Part shown: positions 7,777 through 16,603 of the stretch, in pieces
Position numbering within the stretch: position 1 is the stretch's first letter
Layout: each line of letters opens with the position of its first letter
Source: Myxococcales bacterium
GTDB taxonomy: Bacteria > Myxococcota_A > Polyangia > Polyangiales > Polyangiaceae
Direction: 5' to 3'
DNA: 64,000 nt
Assembly (NCBI GenBank): GCA_025359105.1
Contig: JANYHK010000074.1
Span: forward strand, 62,001-126,000
Made by a program: the position numbers and the translations under genes
The notes under the pieces: model-generated
What the model was told of the DNA's origin: nothing
Databases searched by the model: none
What the model saw: the letters and a program-made list of their open reading frames with translations, nothing else

Positions 7777-8979
7777 TCAACTCCGGTCGACGCGCACCTT
7801 CGGCTTCGCCCCGAGGATGGCGAGCTGCCCGCACGCGGCGCTCACCTCGTCCCCACGGCGGCGCCGGATGAAGCACGAGTAGCCGGCGTCGCAGAGGATG
7901 CGCTGGAACGCGAGCACCCCGGCGAGATCGGGCGGACCCAGCGTCGACGCCTCGATCGGATTCATCGGGATGAGGTTGATCTTCACCTGCAGCCCGCGGA
8001 GAAGCTTGACGAGCTTCTTCGCCTCCTCCGGCGCGTCGTTCTTGCCTGCGACCAGCGTGTACTCGATCGTGATGCGGCGACGGCGAGGCAGCGGATACGC
8101 ACGCAGAGCGTCCATCAGCTTGGCCAGGGGGTACTTCTTGTTGATCGGCATGAGGCGCGTGCGCGTCTCGTCGTCGGCGGCGTGCAGCGAGATCGCAAGG
8201 CCCACCTGCCCGGCGAAGTCCTCGCCCAGGCGCGCGATCTCGGGCACGAGGCCGCTGGTCGAGACGGTGATGCGCCGCGACGACAGGCCGATGCCCTCGG
8301 CGTGGGTGAGCAGCCGCAACACGCGCGCGGTGGCGTCGTAGTTGTGGAGCGGCTCGCCCATGCCCATGAAAACCACGTTGCGGAGCTGCTCGCGCGCGTC
8401 CAGACGCGACTTGCCGAGGAGGACCTGGGCGACGATCTCCTCCGACGTCATCTGCCGCTTCAGCCCCGCGACGCCGCTCGCGCAGAAGACGCAGCCCATC
8501 GCGCAGCCGACCTGCGTCGAGATGCACTGCGTGACCCGGATCGGGCCGTCTTTTTCGGGCGACTCCGGCGCCTCATCCTCGTCGTCCACGGCCGCGGCGG
8601 CGTCGGCGTCCTCTTCTACGGGGCTCGGAAGATCGCTGCGCCCGCCGGTGACGCTGGGGATGAGCACCGTCTCGACCGTCGCGCCGTCCTTCATGCGCAC
8701 GAGGAGCTTGCGCGTATCGTCCTGCGCGCGCCGCTCCTGCACGATCTCGAGCACCGGGCCGACGCCCGCCTCCGCGAGCTTCGTGCGCAGGGCCTTCGGC
8801 AGATCCGTCATCTGCTCGGGATCGGTGATCCCGCGGTTGTGGAGCCACTTGAAGACGGACTTGCCGTGGAACGAGCGCCCGCCCAGCGGCAGGACGGCCT
8901 GCGCCCACTCCTCGGGCAAGCGCCCAAGCGGTCCAACGTCGGTCTTGCCGTAGGGGGGGGGTGCCACGGCCTGCTTCAC
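7777..8979 (-). CDS. rlmN: 23S rRNA/tRNA adenine C2-methyltransferase RlmN
   Basis: A 400-residue radical SAM enzyme that methylates C2 of A2503 in 23S rRNA (and A37 of some tRNAs). Motifs are the 4Fe-4S cluster CxxxCxxC in QVGCAMGCVFCASG, the GMGEPLHNYD stretch, and the methyl-carrying C-terminal cysteine in RRGDEVSAACGQL. Relative to typical RlmN (about 370 residues) there is an acidic insert (roughly residues 113-138, rich in E, D and A) just before the cluster. The GTG start overlaps the stop of the DUF885 gene. Codons 7-9 form a run of nine C on the coding strand (8953-8961), a possible slippage site. Confidence 0.93.
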   Translation of the reverse strand: MKQAVAPPPYGKTDVGPLGRLPEEWAQAVLPLGGRSFHGKSVFKWLHNRGITDPEQMTDLPKALRTKLAEAGVGPVLEIVQERRAQDDTRKLLVRMKDGATVETVLIPSVTGGRSDLPSPVEEDADAAAAVDDEDEAPESPEKDGPIRVTQCISTQVGCAMGCVFCASGVAGLKRQMTSEEIVAQVLLGKSRLDAREQLRNVVFMGMGEPLHNYDATARVLRLLTHAEGIGLSSRRITVSTSGLVPEIARLGEDFAGQVGLAISLHAADDETRTRLMPINKKYPLAKLMDALRAYPLPRRRRITIEYTLVAGKNDAPEEAKKLVKLLRGLQVKINLIPMNPIEASTLGPPDLAGVLAFQRILCDAGYSCFIRRRRGDEVSAACGQLAILGAKPKVRVDRS

Positions 8980-10811
8980 TCGCCCGCGAACGCGGCGGGG
9001 CCGATGTACTTCATCGGGATGGATCCGAGCGAGAGCAGCCGATCGTGAAAGCGCACGAGGTCGAACCGCTCCTTCTCCTTCGCCTTCACCCGCTCGCGCA
9101 GCTTCAGGATCGCGAGCTTGCCGTAGGTGTACGAGAACATGTTCGCCGGCCAGGTCACGCCGCGACGCGCCTCGATCTTGGCCGCCTCGGTGGACTGGAG
9201 CGCGTTGTCCTCGAGGTACTTCACCGCCTGCTCGAACGTCATGCTCCCGTCGTGGAGCCCTACGTCGATCACCACACGCGCGGCCCGCTGGAGCGCGGAG
9301 CGCAGGTAGAACACGCGCATTCGCACCGGATCAGGCGTCGTGTAACCCTCGTCGAGGACCGCTTGCTCGCAGTAATGCGCCCACCCCTCGCCCGTCACCG
9401 AGCTCCAGAACACCTTGCGCACCTTCGAGCCGACGTCCCGGATGTGAAGGTACTGGAGGTAGTGCCCGGGGATGGCCTCGTGGATGCTCACGTTCTCGAG
9501 GGCGCCATGGGCGTGGAAGTGGAGGAGCCCCGCGCGACGCTCTGCCGGCATCGACGGGTCGGGGGTGTTCACCTCGAACTGCGCGTCGCTGACCGCGTCG
9601 AGGGGCCCCGCCGCGTTCAGGCTCGCGAACGAGGTCCCGCGCTTGTGCGGCGGCGTCTGGACGATCGTGAGCCGGGCCCGGTCCCACGGCACGGTCACGA
9701 ACTTGTGCCCGCGCAGCCACTCCTCCACGCCCTTGTTCGCCGTGCGGTAGTCCTCGAGCACCTTGTCGGCCTTCGGGGTGTCCTCCTGCATGCGAACGAC
9801 GAGCTTCGCGCGGGTCTCGCCGGGCTTGCCCGAATCGGCGAGCACCTTGTCGAGCTCCGCGGTCAGGCGCGCGATCTCGGCCTCGCCCATCTTGCGCACG
9901 TCCGCGGGTGACTCCCCCACCCCGTCGCGCAGGCGGGCGAGCGTCGACCAAGCCTCGACGCCGACGCCTGCATTCTGCAAGGACGCGGGGGCGAACGCCC
10001 TCGCGACGTCGGCGGAGTACGCCTCGAGCGCCGCTGCGGCCAGATCGGCGCTCTTCTTGAGGCGCGCCTTCAGCGCCACGTCGCCGGCGAGATCCTTCGC
10101 GTCGACGCTGGCGTAGCCGTCGCGCAGCGATCGGGCCAGAGCGCCCGCGCCGATGAGCATGTTCTCGACGCCGGCTCGCACGGGCGTCTTGATGCGCTCG
10201 CGCGCGGTCTTCAGCAGCGTCGGGACCTGCGCGAGCCGTTCGTCGAGGGCGTTCAAGCGATCGTGCGCCGGCGCGTACGGGTGCGACATGAGCGACGCGA
10301 CGCCGAGGCCTACGACGTTCAGGATCCACGACGGATCGCGCTCGATGGGCCGGATCACCTTCGCCTCGAACGCGTCGGCCTCGAGCGCGTCGGCGAGGAG
10401 GAGCGCGTCCAGGCGCGGCCGGTCGGTCTCCGCGTCCGTGACGTTCGCCATCTCCGGCGCCGCCGCGGAGATGACACGGAGCCCCTGCGCCCGAGCACGG
10501 AAATCCTCCACCACCCGCGCGGCACCCGCCTCGGTGACGTCCGGCCACTGCGAGTCGAAGCGGTGCTCTCCGACGCGGGACGCGTTGGTCGGCCGCGCGA
10601 CGAAGTAGGCCTCGAGACTCTGCGCGATGGCCGTCCGATAGAGCTCCGGCTCGAACGCGGCGCCGCCCGGCCTCTCCTCCCTGACCGCCGCGACGGGGGC
10701 CTCGTCGGGACGGGCGCTCGTGGGCGGCGGGAGCTTCGGGGTGGGCACCGCCGCGCAGCCGAGGGTGACGGCCAGCGCAGCGCTGGCCAGCGCGAGGGGG
10801 CAGCGTTTCAT
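8976..10811 (-). CDS. DUF885 family putative zinc metallopeptidase, lipoprotein
   Basis: A 611-residue protein. It starts MKRCPLALAS with a lipoprotein-like signal ending LGC, then a Pro-rich linker and a long helical DUF885 domain. The metal-binding signature HEAIPGHYLQ (HExxxGH) lies at about residue 455, followed by GEGWAHYCEQ supplying the usual downstream Glu. DUF885 proteins are distantly related to M2/M3-type peptidases and most are uncharacterised. Here it would act in the periplasm on peptides. The start at 10811 was chosen because the longer frame to 10892 lacks a signal. It is the first gene of the operon with rlmN and three envelope proteins. Confidence 0.8.
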   Translation of the reverse strand: MKRCPLALASAALAVTLGCAAVPTPKLPPPTSARPDEAPVAAVREERPGGAAFEPELYRTAIAQSLEAYFVARPTNASRVGEHRFDSQWPDVTEAGAARVVEDFRARAQGLRVISAAAPEMANVTDAETDRPRLDALLLADALEADAFEAKVIRPIERDPSWILNVVGLGVASLMSHPYAPAHDRLNALDERLAQVPTLLKTARERIKTPVRAGVENMLIGAGALARSLRDGYASVDAKDLAGDVALKARLKKSADLAAAALEAYSADVARAFAPASLQNAGVGVEAWSTLARLRDGVGESPADVRKMGEAEIARLTAELDKVLADSGKPGETRAKLVVRMQEDTPKADKVLEDYRTANKGVEEWLRGHKFVTVPWDRARLTIVQTPPHKRGTSFASLNAAGPLDAVSDAQFEVNTPDPSMPAERRAGLLHFHAHGALENVSIHEAIPGHYLQYLHIRDVGSKVRKVFWSSVTGEGWAHYCEQAVLDEGYTTPDPVRMRVFYLRSALQRAARVVIDVGLHDGSMTFEQAVKYLEDNALQSTEAAKIEARRGVTWPANMFSYTYGKLAILKLRERVKAKEKERFDLVRFHDRLLSLGSIPMKYIGPAAFAGE

Positions 10812-10907
10812 CGGCGCGGAGCTTAGCAGAGGCGCGTGGCCTGCGCTCCGACGGCTCAGAGGGCGTCGGAAAGGCCGCGTCGTCGTCGTCAATTCGTGGA
10901 CACCCTC

Positions 10908-11831
10908 TCAGCCGCTCCCCGTCGGGGATTCTGGAGCGGCTCGCTCCGCCTTCTTCGCCTCTTCCCAGTAGCCGTCCAGGACCGCGAGCGGGATCGTCGT
11001 GTGGCCCGGCTCGGTCGGGTCGCCCCAGCCTGCGTGTTTCTCGTGGACGCGCTTCTCGACGTGCGCGAAGCGTCTGGTGAACTTGTCGATCGTGCGCCGT
11101 AGCGCGCCTTCGGCGTCGACGTCGAGGTGGCGCGCCAGGTTGACGAGCGCGAAGAGCACGTCGCCGAGCTCCTCCTCTACGTGGGCCTTGTGTGCCTTCT
11201 GCTCCGCGTCCGGCGTCTTGGCCAACGCGTCCATGGCGTGGAGCAGCTCCCCCATCTCCTCGTCGACCTTGGCGCGCGAGCCCGACGGGTCGTCCCAGTC
11301 GAAGCCCACGCGCGACACCTTCTCGCCGATGCGCTGGGCGCGCGTCAACGCCGGCAGGCTGCGCGGCACGCCGCCGAGAATTCCCCGACCCTTCTTCTCT
11401 GCCGCCTTGATCTTCTCCCAGTTGCGAAGAACCTCGTCGGCGGTCTTCACGTCGAGGTGCCCGAACACGTGCGGGTGCCTGCGCACCAGCTTCTCGACGA
11501 TGCCGCTCACGACGTCGTCGAGCGCGAACGATCCCTCGGCGCGTGCCAGCTCGGCCTGGAAGACGATCTGGAGCAGGAGATCGCCGAGCTCCTCGGCGTG
11601 CGCCGCGCGATCGTTCGTCTCGATCGCGTCGATGACCTCACACGCCTCCTCGAGGGTGTACTTTCGCAGCGTCTCGAAGCTCTGTTCGCGGTCCCACGGG
11701 CAGCCGTCCGGGGCGAGGAGGCGCCGCATGACTCCGACGAGGCGGGTGATCGTCGTACCGTCCTGGTCCGTGAGCGGCGGCACCGGCCGCGGGGTGTCCT
11801 CGTCGAACCTCGGCAGTTTCTCGTCCGTCAT
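10908..11831 (-). CDS. mazG: nucleoside triphosphate pyrophosphohydrolase MazG
   Basis: A 307-residue cytoplasmic enzyme that hydrolyses (d)NTPs to NMP and pyrophosphate as a house-cleaning activity. Two MazG domains are visible: residues about 30-130 (CPWDREQSFETLRKYTLEEACEV, EELGDLLLQIVF) and 165-265 (VDEEMGELLHAMD, EEELGDVLFALVNLARH), each with the EExxxE...ExxD Mg-binding pattern. It is slightly longer than E. coli MazG (263 residues) because of N- and C-terminal extensions. The ATG at 11831 was preferred to a longer frame that runs into the divergent permease promoter. It is separated from the DUF885 gene by 96 bases. Confidence 0.93.
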   Translation of the reverse strand: MTDEKLPRFDEDTPRPVPPLTDQDGTTITRLVGVMRRLLAPDGCPWDREQSFETLRKYTLEEACEVIDAIETNDRAAHAEELGDLLLQIVFQAELARAEGSFALDDVVSGIVEKLVRRHPHVFGHLDVKTADEVLRNWEKIKAAEKKGRGILGGVPRSLPALTRAQRIGEKVSRVGFDWDDPSGSRAKVDEEMGELLHAMDALAKTPDAEQKAHKAHVEEELGDVLFALVNLARHLDVDAEGALRRTIDKFTRRFAHVEKRVHEKHAGWGDPTEPGHTTIPLAVLDGYWEEAKKAERAAPESPTGSG

Positions 11832-11875
11832 GTGCCCTGCGTGTAGCACGTTCGGGTACAGTGAGAAGTGAGCCA

Positions 11876-13018
11876 ATGACCGACGTCGTCCAGCTCCACC
11901 CGACCCCGCCGGAGGCGCCGAGGCCGCCCCAGCCGCCGCAGACCACGCTGACGTTCCGGCGCGTGATGATGTTCCTCGGCGTCGCCCTTGCGATCGGCCT
12001 CGCGTACCTGCTCCGCGGCGTCCTCGTCCCCCTGTTCCTCGCGTTCCTCCTCGCGTACGCGCTCGATCCGTTCGTCGATCGCCTCGAGGTGGTGAAGGTC
12101 CCGCGTCCGCTCGGCGCCATCCTGGTGATGGTCGGCATCTTCAGCCTCCTGCTCGTCCTCGTCATCTTCGGCATCCCGCTCCTTCTGGACGAGCTGCGCG
12201 TCGCGGCGACGGACTTCCCCGAGCAGTTCAAGCGCTTCGAGTCGCGGATCGATCCGTGGATGTGGCAGCAGTTCCACGTTCGCCTCCCGCACACCATGAA
12301 CGAGCTGGGGCGCGAGCTCGTCGCGCGCTTGCAGGGGCAGTTCCCGAACATGGCTGCGGCGGCGTCGTCCGCCCTGTTCGGCACGCTCAGCTACGTCGCC
12401 CTCATCCTGAGCGCGCTCATCGTCCCCGTCTTCGCGCTCTATCTGCTCATCGACTTCGATCGCATCGTGAGCCGGGTCGGCGAGCTCGTCCCGCGCCGCT
12501 GGCACCCGCCGGTCGCGGACGTCGCCAAGCAGATCCACCGGACGCTCGGCGGCTACGTCCGCGGGCAGCTCACGGCGAACATCGTCCTGGCGGCGCTGTA
12601 CGCGACCGGCCTGCGCCTCGTCGACATCCGGCTCGCGGTCCCCATAGGGATCCTCACCGGCATGCTCGCCTTCGTCCCCTACATCGGCTTCTCCATCGGG
12701 CTGCTCCTCGCGCTCTCGATGTCGCTCCTCGATTGGCACGGGCCCGGCCCGGTGCTGGGCGTGATCCTGGTCATGGGGAGCGTTCAGGCGCTCGATGGCA
12801 TGGTGATCACCCCGCGCATCGTCGGGCGCAGCGTCGGCCTCGCGCCGCTGGAGGTGCTCGTCACGATGATGGCGGCGGCCAGCCTGTTCGGGTTCCTAGG
12901 GGTCCTGCTCGCGGTGCCCCTCGGCGCCGTCGTGAAGATCCTGGTGACGCGCGCGGTGCGGGCGTACCTGGCCTCTGATTTCTACCACAAGGCCCCCGAA
13001 GACCTGCGAAGAGCGTGA
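11876..13018 (+). CDS. AI-2E family transporter (TqsA/PerM-like)
   Basis: A 380-residue inner-membrane protein with about eight helices in the layout of the AI-2E/PerM family: two N-terminal helix pairs, a soluble amphipathic middle (residues about 115-190) and the conserved GGYVRGQLTANIVLAALYATGL region followed by TPRIVGRSVGLAPLEV. Members move small molecules, or Na+/H+ in some cases, and the substrate is not predictable. The ATG at 11876 is preferred over an upstream GTG at 11861. The gene is divergent from mazG with only 44 bases between start codons, and is followed eight bases later by the isomerase gene. Confidence 0.85.
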   Translation: MTDVVQLHPTPPEAPRPPQPPQTTLTFRRVMMFLGVALAIGLAYLLRGVLVPLFLAFLLAYALDPFVDRLEVVKVPRPLGAILVMVGIFSLLLVLVIFGIPLLLDELRVAATDFPEQFKRFESRIDPWMWQQFHVRLPHTMNELGRELVARLQGQFPNMAAAASSALFGTLSYVALILSALIVPVFALYLLIDFDRIVSRVGELVPRRWHPPVADVAKQIHRTLGGYVRGQLTANIVLAALYATGLRLVDIRLAVPIGILTGMLAFVPYIGFSIGLLLALSMSLLDWHGPGPVLGVILVMGSVQALDGMVITPRIVGRSVGLAPLEVLVTMMAAASLFGFLGVLLAVPLGAVVKILVTRAVRAYLASDFYHKAPEDLRRA

Positions 13019-13025
13019 CCGTGCC

Positions 13026-13805
13026 ATGAGCGAAGTCCTGATCGAAGACAGCGCGCGAACCCGGATCGTGTCGCTGAACCGCCCCGAGGCGCGCAACGCC
13101 CTCACCCGCGGCGTCATCCGGGGGCTCACCGCGGCGCTGCTCGAGGCCGCGAACGATCCGGAGATCCGCTGCGTCATCCTGACCGGCTCCGGCGGCCACT
13201 TCTGCGCGGGCGCCGATCTGCGCCGTAACCTCGCCGACGATCCGGAGATGATGGAGAAGCTCGACCAGTACATGGACGAGTACCACGCGCTGATCCGCGC
13301 GGTCGTCCGCTGCCCCAAGCCCACGGTGGCGATGCTCGAGGGGGCGGCGGTCGGATTCGGCGCCGACCTCGCCCTCGCCTGCGACTTGCGCGTCGCGAGC
13401 ACGACGGCGTACGTGCAGGAGAAGTTCGTCAAGATCGGGCTCATGCCCGACGGCGGAGGCACCTTCTGGCTCCCCCGCCTCGTCGGCACCGCGCGCGCGA
13501 TGCAGATGATCCTGCTGGCGCAGAAGCTCGAGGCCCCGGAGCTCGCGTCGCTCGGTCTCGTCGTCAAGGTCGTCGCCCCGACCGAGGTGCGAGCCGCGGC
13601 GATGGAGGTGGCACGCGAGCTCGAAGCGGGCCCGCCGCTCGCCTACGCGGCGATCAAGAGCGCGCTCTACGCGAGCTGGGGCGATCTCGAGGACGCGCTG
13701 CGCCGCGAGCGCGAGGGGCAGCTGAAGCTCCTGAAAACGAACGACGTCATCGAGGGAATCATGGCGTGGTCGCAGAAGCGCGAGCCGAAGTTCGAGGGGA
13801 AGTAG
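13026..13805 (+). CDS. enoyl-CoA hydratase/isomerase, PaaG-like
   Basis: A 259-residue crotonase-fold enzyme. The oxyanion-hole motifs are HFCAGADL (about residue 60) and GAAVGFGADLALACD. The segment KIGLMPDGGGTFWLPRLVG carries an Asp where hydratases use PGAGG and lacks the usual hydratase Glu seven residues before it. This matches the PaaG-type isomerase subgroup (KIGL-PD-GGTW) rather than crotonase. The probable reaction is double-bond or epoxide isomerisation of a CoA thioester in fatty or aromatic acid catabolism. It lies seven bases downstream of the permease gene, likely cotranscribed, and converges with the cysteine synthase gene. Confidence 0.85.
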   Translation: MSEVLIEDSARTRIVSLNRPEARNALTRGVIRGLTAALLEAANDPEIRCVILTGSGGHFCAGADLRRNLADDPEMMEKLDQYMDEYHALIRAVVRCPKPTVAMLEGAAVGFGADLALACDLRVASTTAYVQEKFVKIGLMPDGGGTFWLPRLVGTARAMQMILLAQKLEAPELASLGLVVKVVAPTEVRAAAMEVARELEAGPPLAYAAIKSALYASWGDLEDALRREREGQLKLLKTNDVIEGIMAWSQKREPKFEGK

Positions 13806-13825
13806 CCGCGAAACACGCGGGCGGC

Positions 13826-14713
13826 TCAGCGGCCTGCAAAGTACCGCTCGCCGCCGTCGCACGCGATCGTCACCACGAGCCCCGGCAGGCGGCCGGCGAG
13901 CTCGCACGCGACGTGGAGGTTCGCCCCCGACGACGGGCCCACGAGGATTCCCTCCTCGCGCGCGCACCTTCGCGCCATCTTCTCGGCGGCCGCGTCGGTG
14001 ACCGTGACGATCTCGTCCACGACGCTTCGATCGAGGTTCTTCGGTACGAAGCCCGCGCCGATGCCCTGGATCCGGTGCAGCCCCGGCTTGCCGCCGCTCA
14101 GCACAGGGCTGCTCGCCGGCTCGACGGCGACGATGCGCACTGCAGGCCGCGCCCGTTTCAGCGCGCGACCGACGCCGGTGATCGTGCCGCCGGTCCCGAC
14201 GCCGGCGACGAAGGCCGCGAGGTCGTCGCCCGCGTCGTCCAGGATCTCGCGCGCCGTCGTGGCCTCGTGCGCAGCAGGGTTCGCCGGGTTCTCGAACTGC
14301 CGCGGCATGAAGGCGCCCTCCGTCTCGGCGAGCAGCGCCTCCGCCCTCTCCACGGCGCCCGCCATGCCGAGCGCGGCGGGGGTGAGCAGGATCTCGGCGC
14401 CGTACGCGCGCATCACCTGGCGGCGCTCGAGGCTCATGTCCTCGGGCATGACCAGCGTGCACGCGTACCCGCGCACGGCCGCGATCATCGCGAGCGCGAT
14501 ACCCGTGTTGCCGCTCGTAGCCTCCACGATCGTGCTGCCGGCGCGAAGTGCGCCGCTCGCCTCCGCCGCGCGCACCATCGCGAGCGCCGGGCGATCCTTG
14601 ATGCTACCCCCGGGGTTCTTCAGCTCGAGCTTCGCGGCGACGTTCGGCGCCAGCCGCGTAAGCCGGACGAGCGGCGTTCCGCCCACCGCGTCGAGGAGCG
14701 AGCGTGCGGTCAT
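13826..14713 (-). CDS. PLP-dependent cysteine synthase (CysK/CysM family)
   Basis: A 295-residue cytoplasmic enzyme that forms cysteine from O-acetylserine (or a related activated serine) and sulfide. Motifs are GGTPLVRLTRL at the N-terminus, the PLP lysine in ELKNPGGSIKDR (about residue 38), the substrate-loop EATSGNTGIAL, the phosphate-binding GVGTGGTITG and the C-terminal CDGGERYFAGR. Length and motifs fit CysK/CysM, but a cystathionine-synthase-like specificity cannot be excluded. The ATG overlaps the stop of the asparaginase gene (ATGA), so the two amino-acid genes are coupled. Confidence 0.9.
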   Translation of the reverse strand: MTARSLLDAVGGTPLVRLTRLAPNVAAKLELKNPGGSIKDRPALAMVRAAEASGALRAGSTIVEATSGNTGIALAMIAAVRGYACTLVMPEDMSLERRQVMRAYGAEILLTPAALGMAGAVERAEALLAETEGAFMPRQFENPANPAAHEATTAREILDDAGDDLAAFVAGVGTGGTITGVGRALKRARPAVRIVAVEPASSPVLSGGKPGLHRIQGIGAGFVPKNLDRSVVDEIVTVTDAAAEKMARRCAREEGILVGPSSGANLHVACELAGRLPGLVVTIACDGGERYFAGR

Positions 14714-15708
14714 CCGGTCCGCTCGCCGATCGCGTCGCCCAGCAGATACGCACGCAGCGCGGCCGGATCTCCGAAGCGACCCAGGCCGATCATGAGCTTG
14801 GCCAGCGCGGCCTCCACCGTCATGTCGCCGCCGGAGATGGCTCCCGCCGCCTCCGCAGCCGCGCCCCCTTCGTAGCGGGACATCTCGACGAAGCCGTGTG
14901 GGCACTGCGAAACGACCAGGACGGGCACACCCTTCTCGCGCGCCTCGGCGAGCGCCCCGATGAGTGAGCCCGTCAGGTGCGGCAGGTTCCCTGTCCCGTA
15001 CGCCTCGAGGACGAGGCCCTTCACCCCGATCCGCACGGCGCCGCGAATGAGCGCCGGATCGAGGCCGGGAAAGACGCGGATGGCGAGGACCCGCGGCTCG
15101 AGGCGATCGTCGAACGGCGCGAGCGGCGCCGCGGCGCGTACGTGCGGGGCGACCTCGATCGAGATGCCGAGCTCGACGAGCGGCGCGGCGTTCGGCGACT
15201 CGAACGCGTCGAACGCCCACGCGTCGCGCTTGGTTGCGCGCGCCCCGCGCAGCGCCCGCGACGAGAAGGCGATGGACACCTCGGGCACCGGCAAGGTCGC
15301 GATGAGCGCGGCGTCGACGAGGTTCTCGCGCGCGTCGGTCCGCGCCTCGAGCAGCGGCCGCTGGGCGCCGGTGAGGACGACCGGCTTCGGCAGCGGCCCC
15401 AGCATCAGCGCGAGCGCGCTCGCCGTGTACGCCATCGTGTCCGTCCCGTGGACGACCACGATCCCGTCGTGCGCGTCCTCCGCGAGCGCGCGATGCACCT
15501 CACGGGCGAGCGCGACCCAGTCGCCGGGTTGCATGTCCCCCGAGTCCAGGTTGAAGAGGATGCGCGTCTCGATCTCGGCGACGCGCCCCAGCGTCGGCAG
15601 CTCACCGAGCAAATCGCGCCCGTATACATCCGGCGACAACGCGCGCCCGCCGTCGCTCGGCCGCATCATCACGGTCCCGCCGGTATGAATGAACAAGATC
15701 CGGGGCAC
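14710..15708 (-). CDS. L-asparaginase, type I-like
   Basis: A 332-residue asparaginase/glutaminase-family amidohydrolase. The first catalytic Thr is in FIHTGGTVMM close to the N-terminus, the second in the VVHGTDTMAYTASAL motif (about residue 85), and a later AYGTGNLPH motif is also conserved. No signal peptide is present, so a cytoplasmic type I enzyme producing aspartate and ammonia is most likely. The GTG at 15708 was chosen because family members begin just before the TGGT motif. The longer frame upstream runs through an intergenic repeat. It is the first gene of a two-gene unit with cysteine synthase. Confidence 0.88.
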   Translation of the reverse strand: MPRILFIHTGGTVMMRPSDGGRALSPDVYGRDLLGELPTLGRVAEIETRILFNLDSGDMQPGDWVALAREVHRALAEDAHDGIVVVHGTDTMAYTASALALMLGPLPKPVVLTGAQRPLLEARTDARENLVDAALIATLPVPEVSIAFSSRALRGARATKRDAWAFDAFESPNAAPLVELGISIEVAPHVRAAAPLAPFDDRLEPRVLAIRVFPGLDPALIRGAVRIGVKGLVLEAYGTGNLPHLTGSLIGALAEAREKGVPVLVVSQCPHGFVEMSRYEGGAAAEAAGAISGGDMTVEAALAKLMIGLGRFGDPAALRAYLLGDAIGERTG

Positions 15709-15747
15709 GAATATGGACCTTACAGGTGGCCGTCGTGCAACGCACGA

Positions 15748-15869
15748 CTTCGCCGAAGGGCGATGCGGGGAGATCGGCGCTTCGCGCTGCGCGGAGCGAC
15801 GAGGGGGCGCCAGCCCCACCAAACCGACGTGTTTTTTGGGCGCCAGCCCCACCAAACCGACGTGTTTTT
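15748..15869. repeat. palindromic dispersed repeat, copy B, with 33-nt direct repeat
   Basis: Intergenic between the OPX operon and asparaginase. Positions 15774-15802 hold an imperfect palindrome (GCTTCGCGC-T-GCGCGGAGC core) preceded by CTTCGCC-GAAGGG and followed by GGGGGCGCCAGCCCC. The same layout recurs at 22394-22464. Directly after it, a unit beginning GGGCGCCAGCCCCACC and ending in a T run is present twice in tandem (15805-15837 and 15838-15869), with one T fewer in the second copy. The rest of 15709-15940 shows no gene. Possible roles are a REP-like element or a transcript end; no Rho-independent terminator on the OPX side is evident otherwise. Confidence 0.7.
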
Positions 15870-15940
15870 GGGGCTCTCCGGCCCCGCCCGCTAGTGGGTC
15901 GCTCCAGTCGCTTGCCCGTTCCGGTCAAACGACTTCCGCT

Positions 15941-16537
15941 CTAAAACACCCGGGAGTCGACCTTGATGGTGTCGCCTGCCTGGAGCGGGATGTCCCCCTG
16001 CGCGCCGTCGGTGATGGCGTCCACGCTGATCTTCGCGGTGACCGAGCTCGCCCCGCTGCGCCGCGTCAGGACGACGTGATCGCTGTCGGCGATGTTGGTG
16101 AACCACCCCGACTGCCCCAGCGCGTCGACCAGGCGCATCCCCTCGGTCCACGGCAGGCTGCCCGGCTTGGCGACCTGGCCGATGACGCTGATCTTCTTGG
16201 AGTTGTACTGCTTCACGACGAGGGAGAGCTGCGGGCTCGTCAGAATACGGTTCTCCACGAGCTTCGCCTTGAGCACCTGCACGACGTCGTGCGGCTCGAG
16301 CCCGCTCACTTGCACGCGCTCGACGTAGGGAAAATCGATGCTCCCGTCGGGCTGGACCCGGAACTCCTTCGGCAGGTTCGGTTCGCCCACGACGAACACG
16401 TCGAAGACGTCCCCAGGCCCCAGCGTCGTGCTCGCGCCCGCCGGGGGGAGGTTGGTAGGCGGACCGGGTCGCGCGCCGCGGCAGCCGACGACGACAAGCG
16501 GCAGCAGGACACCCAGGACCCGGAAGGAGACTCGCAC
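15941..16537 (-). CDS. short OPX polysaccharide export lipoprotein (copy 2)
   Basis: A 198-residue lipoprotein (lipobox VVVGC with Arg at +2, suggesting outer-membrane retention). Residues about 38-115 are a Poly_export domain (LGPGDVFDVFVVGEPNLPKEF, VQPDGSIDFPYV) and about 118-195 an SLBB-like domain (ISVIGQVAKPGSLPW, QAGDTIKV). It lacks the C-terminal alpha-barrel helix of full-length Wza, so it belongs to the short OPX class. That class is known in Myxococcus to pair with a separate 18-stranded outer-membrane beta-barrel. It is about three quarters identical by hand alignment to the next upstream gene, so it arose by tandem duplication. The GTG start is provisional. Confidence 0.88.
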   Translation of the reverse strand: MRVSFRVLGVLLPLVVVGCRGARPGPPTNLPPAGASTTLGPGDVFDVFVVGEPNLPKEFRVQPDGSIDFPYVERVQVSGLEPHDVVQVLKAKLVENRILTSPQLSLVVKQYNSKKISVIGQVAKPGSLPWTEGMRLVDALGQSGWFTNIADSDHVVLTRRSGASSVTAKISVDAITDGAQGDIPLQAGDTIKVDSRVF

Positions 16538-16603
16538 GCCGTCTTGGTGGCGCGCGTCCGCCTCCGCGTTCGACGCCTGCTCTACCGGTGGGTCGCTGCC
16601 GCC

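Noticed and set aside
15709-15855. N-terminal extension of asparaginase into the intergenic repeat
   Set aside because: The extra 49 residues come from the palindromic/direct repeat region, have no asparaginase similarity and precede a proper GTG start at 15708.
15805-15869. Possible CRISPR array
   Set aside because: There are only two directly abutting 33/32-base units without spacers and no cas genes nearby, so this is a simple tandem repeat.
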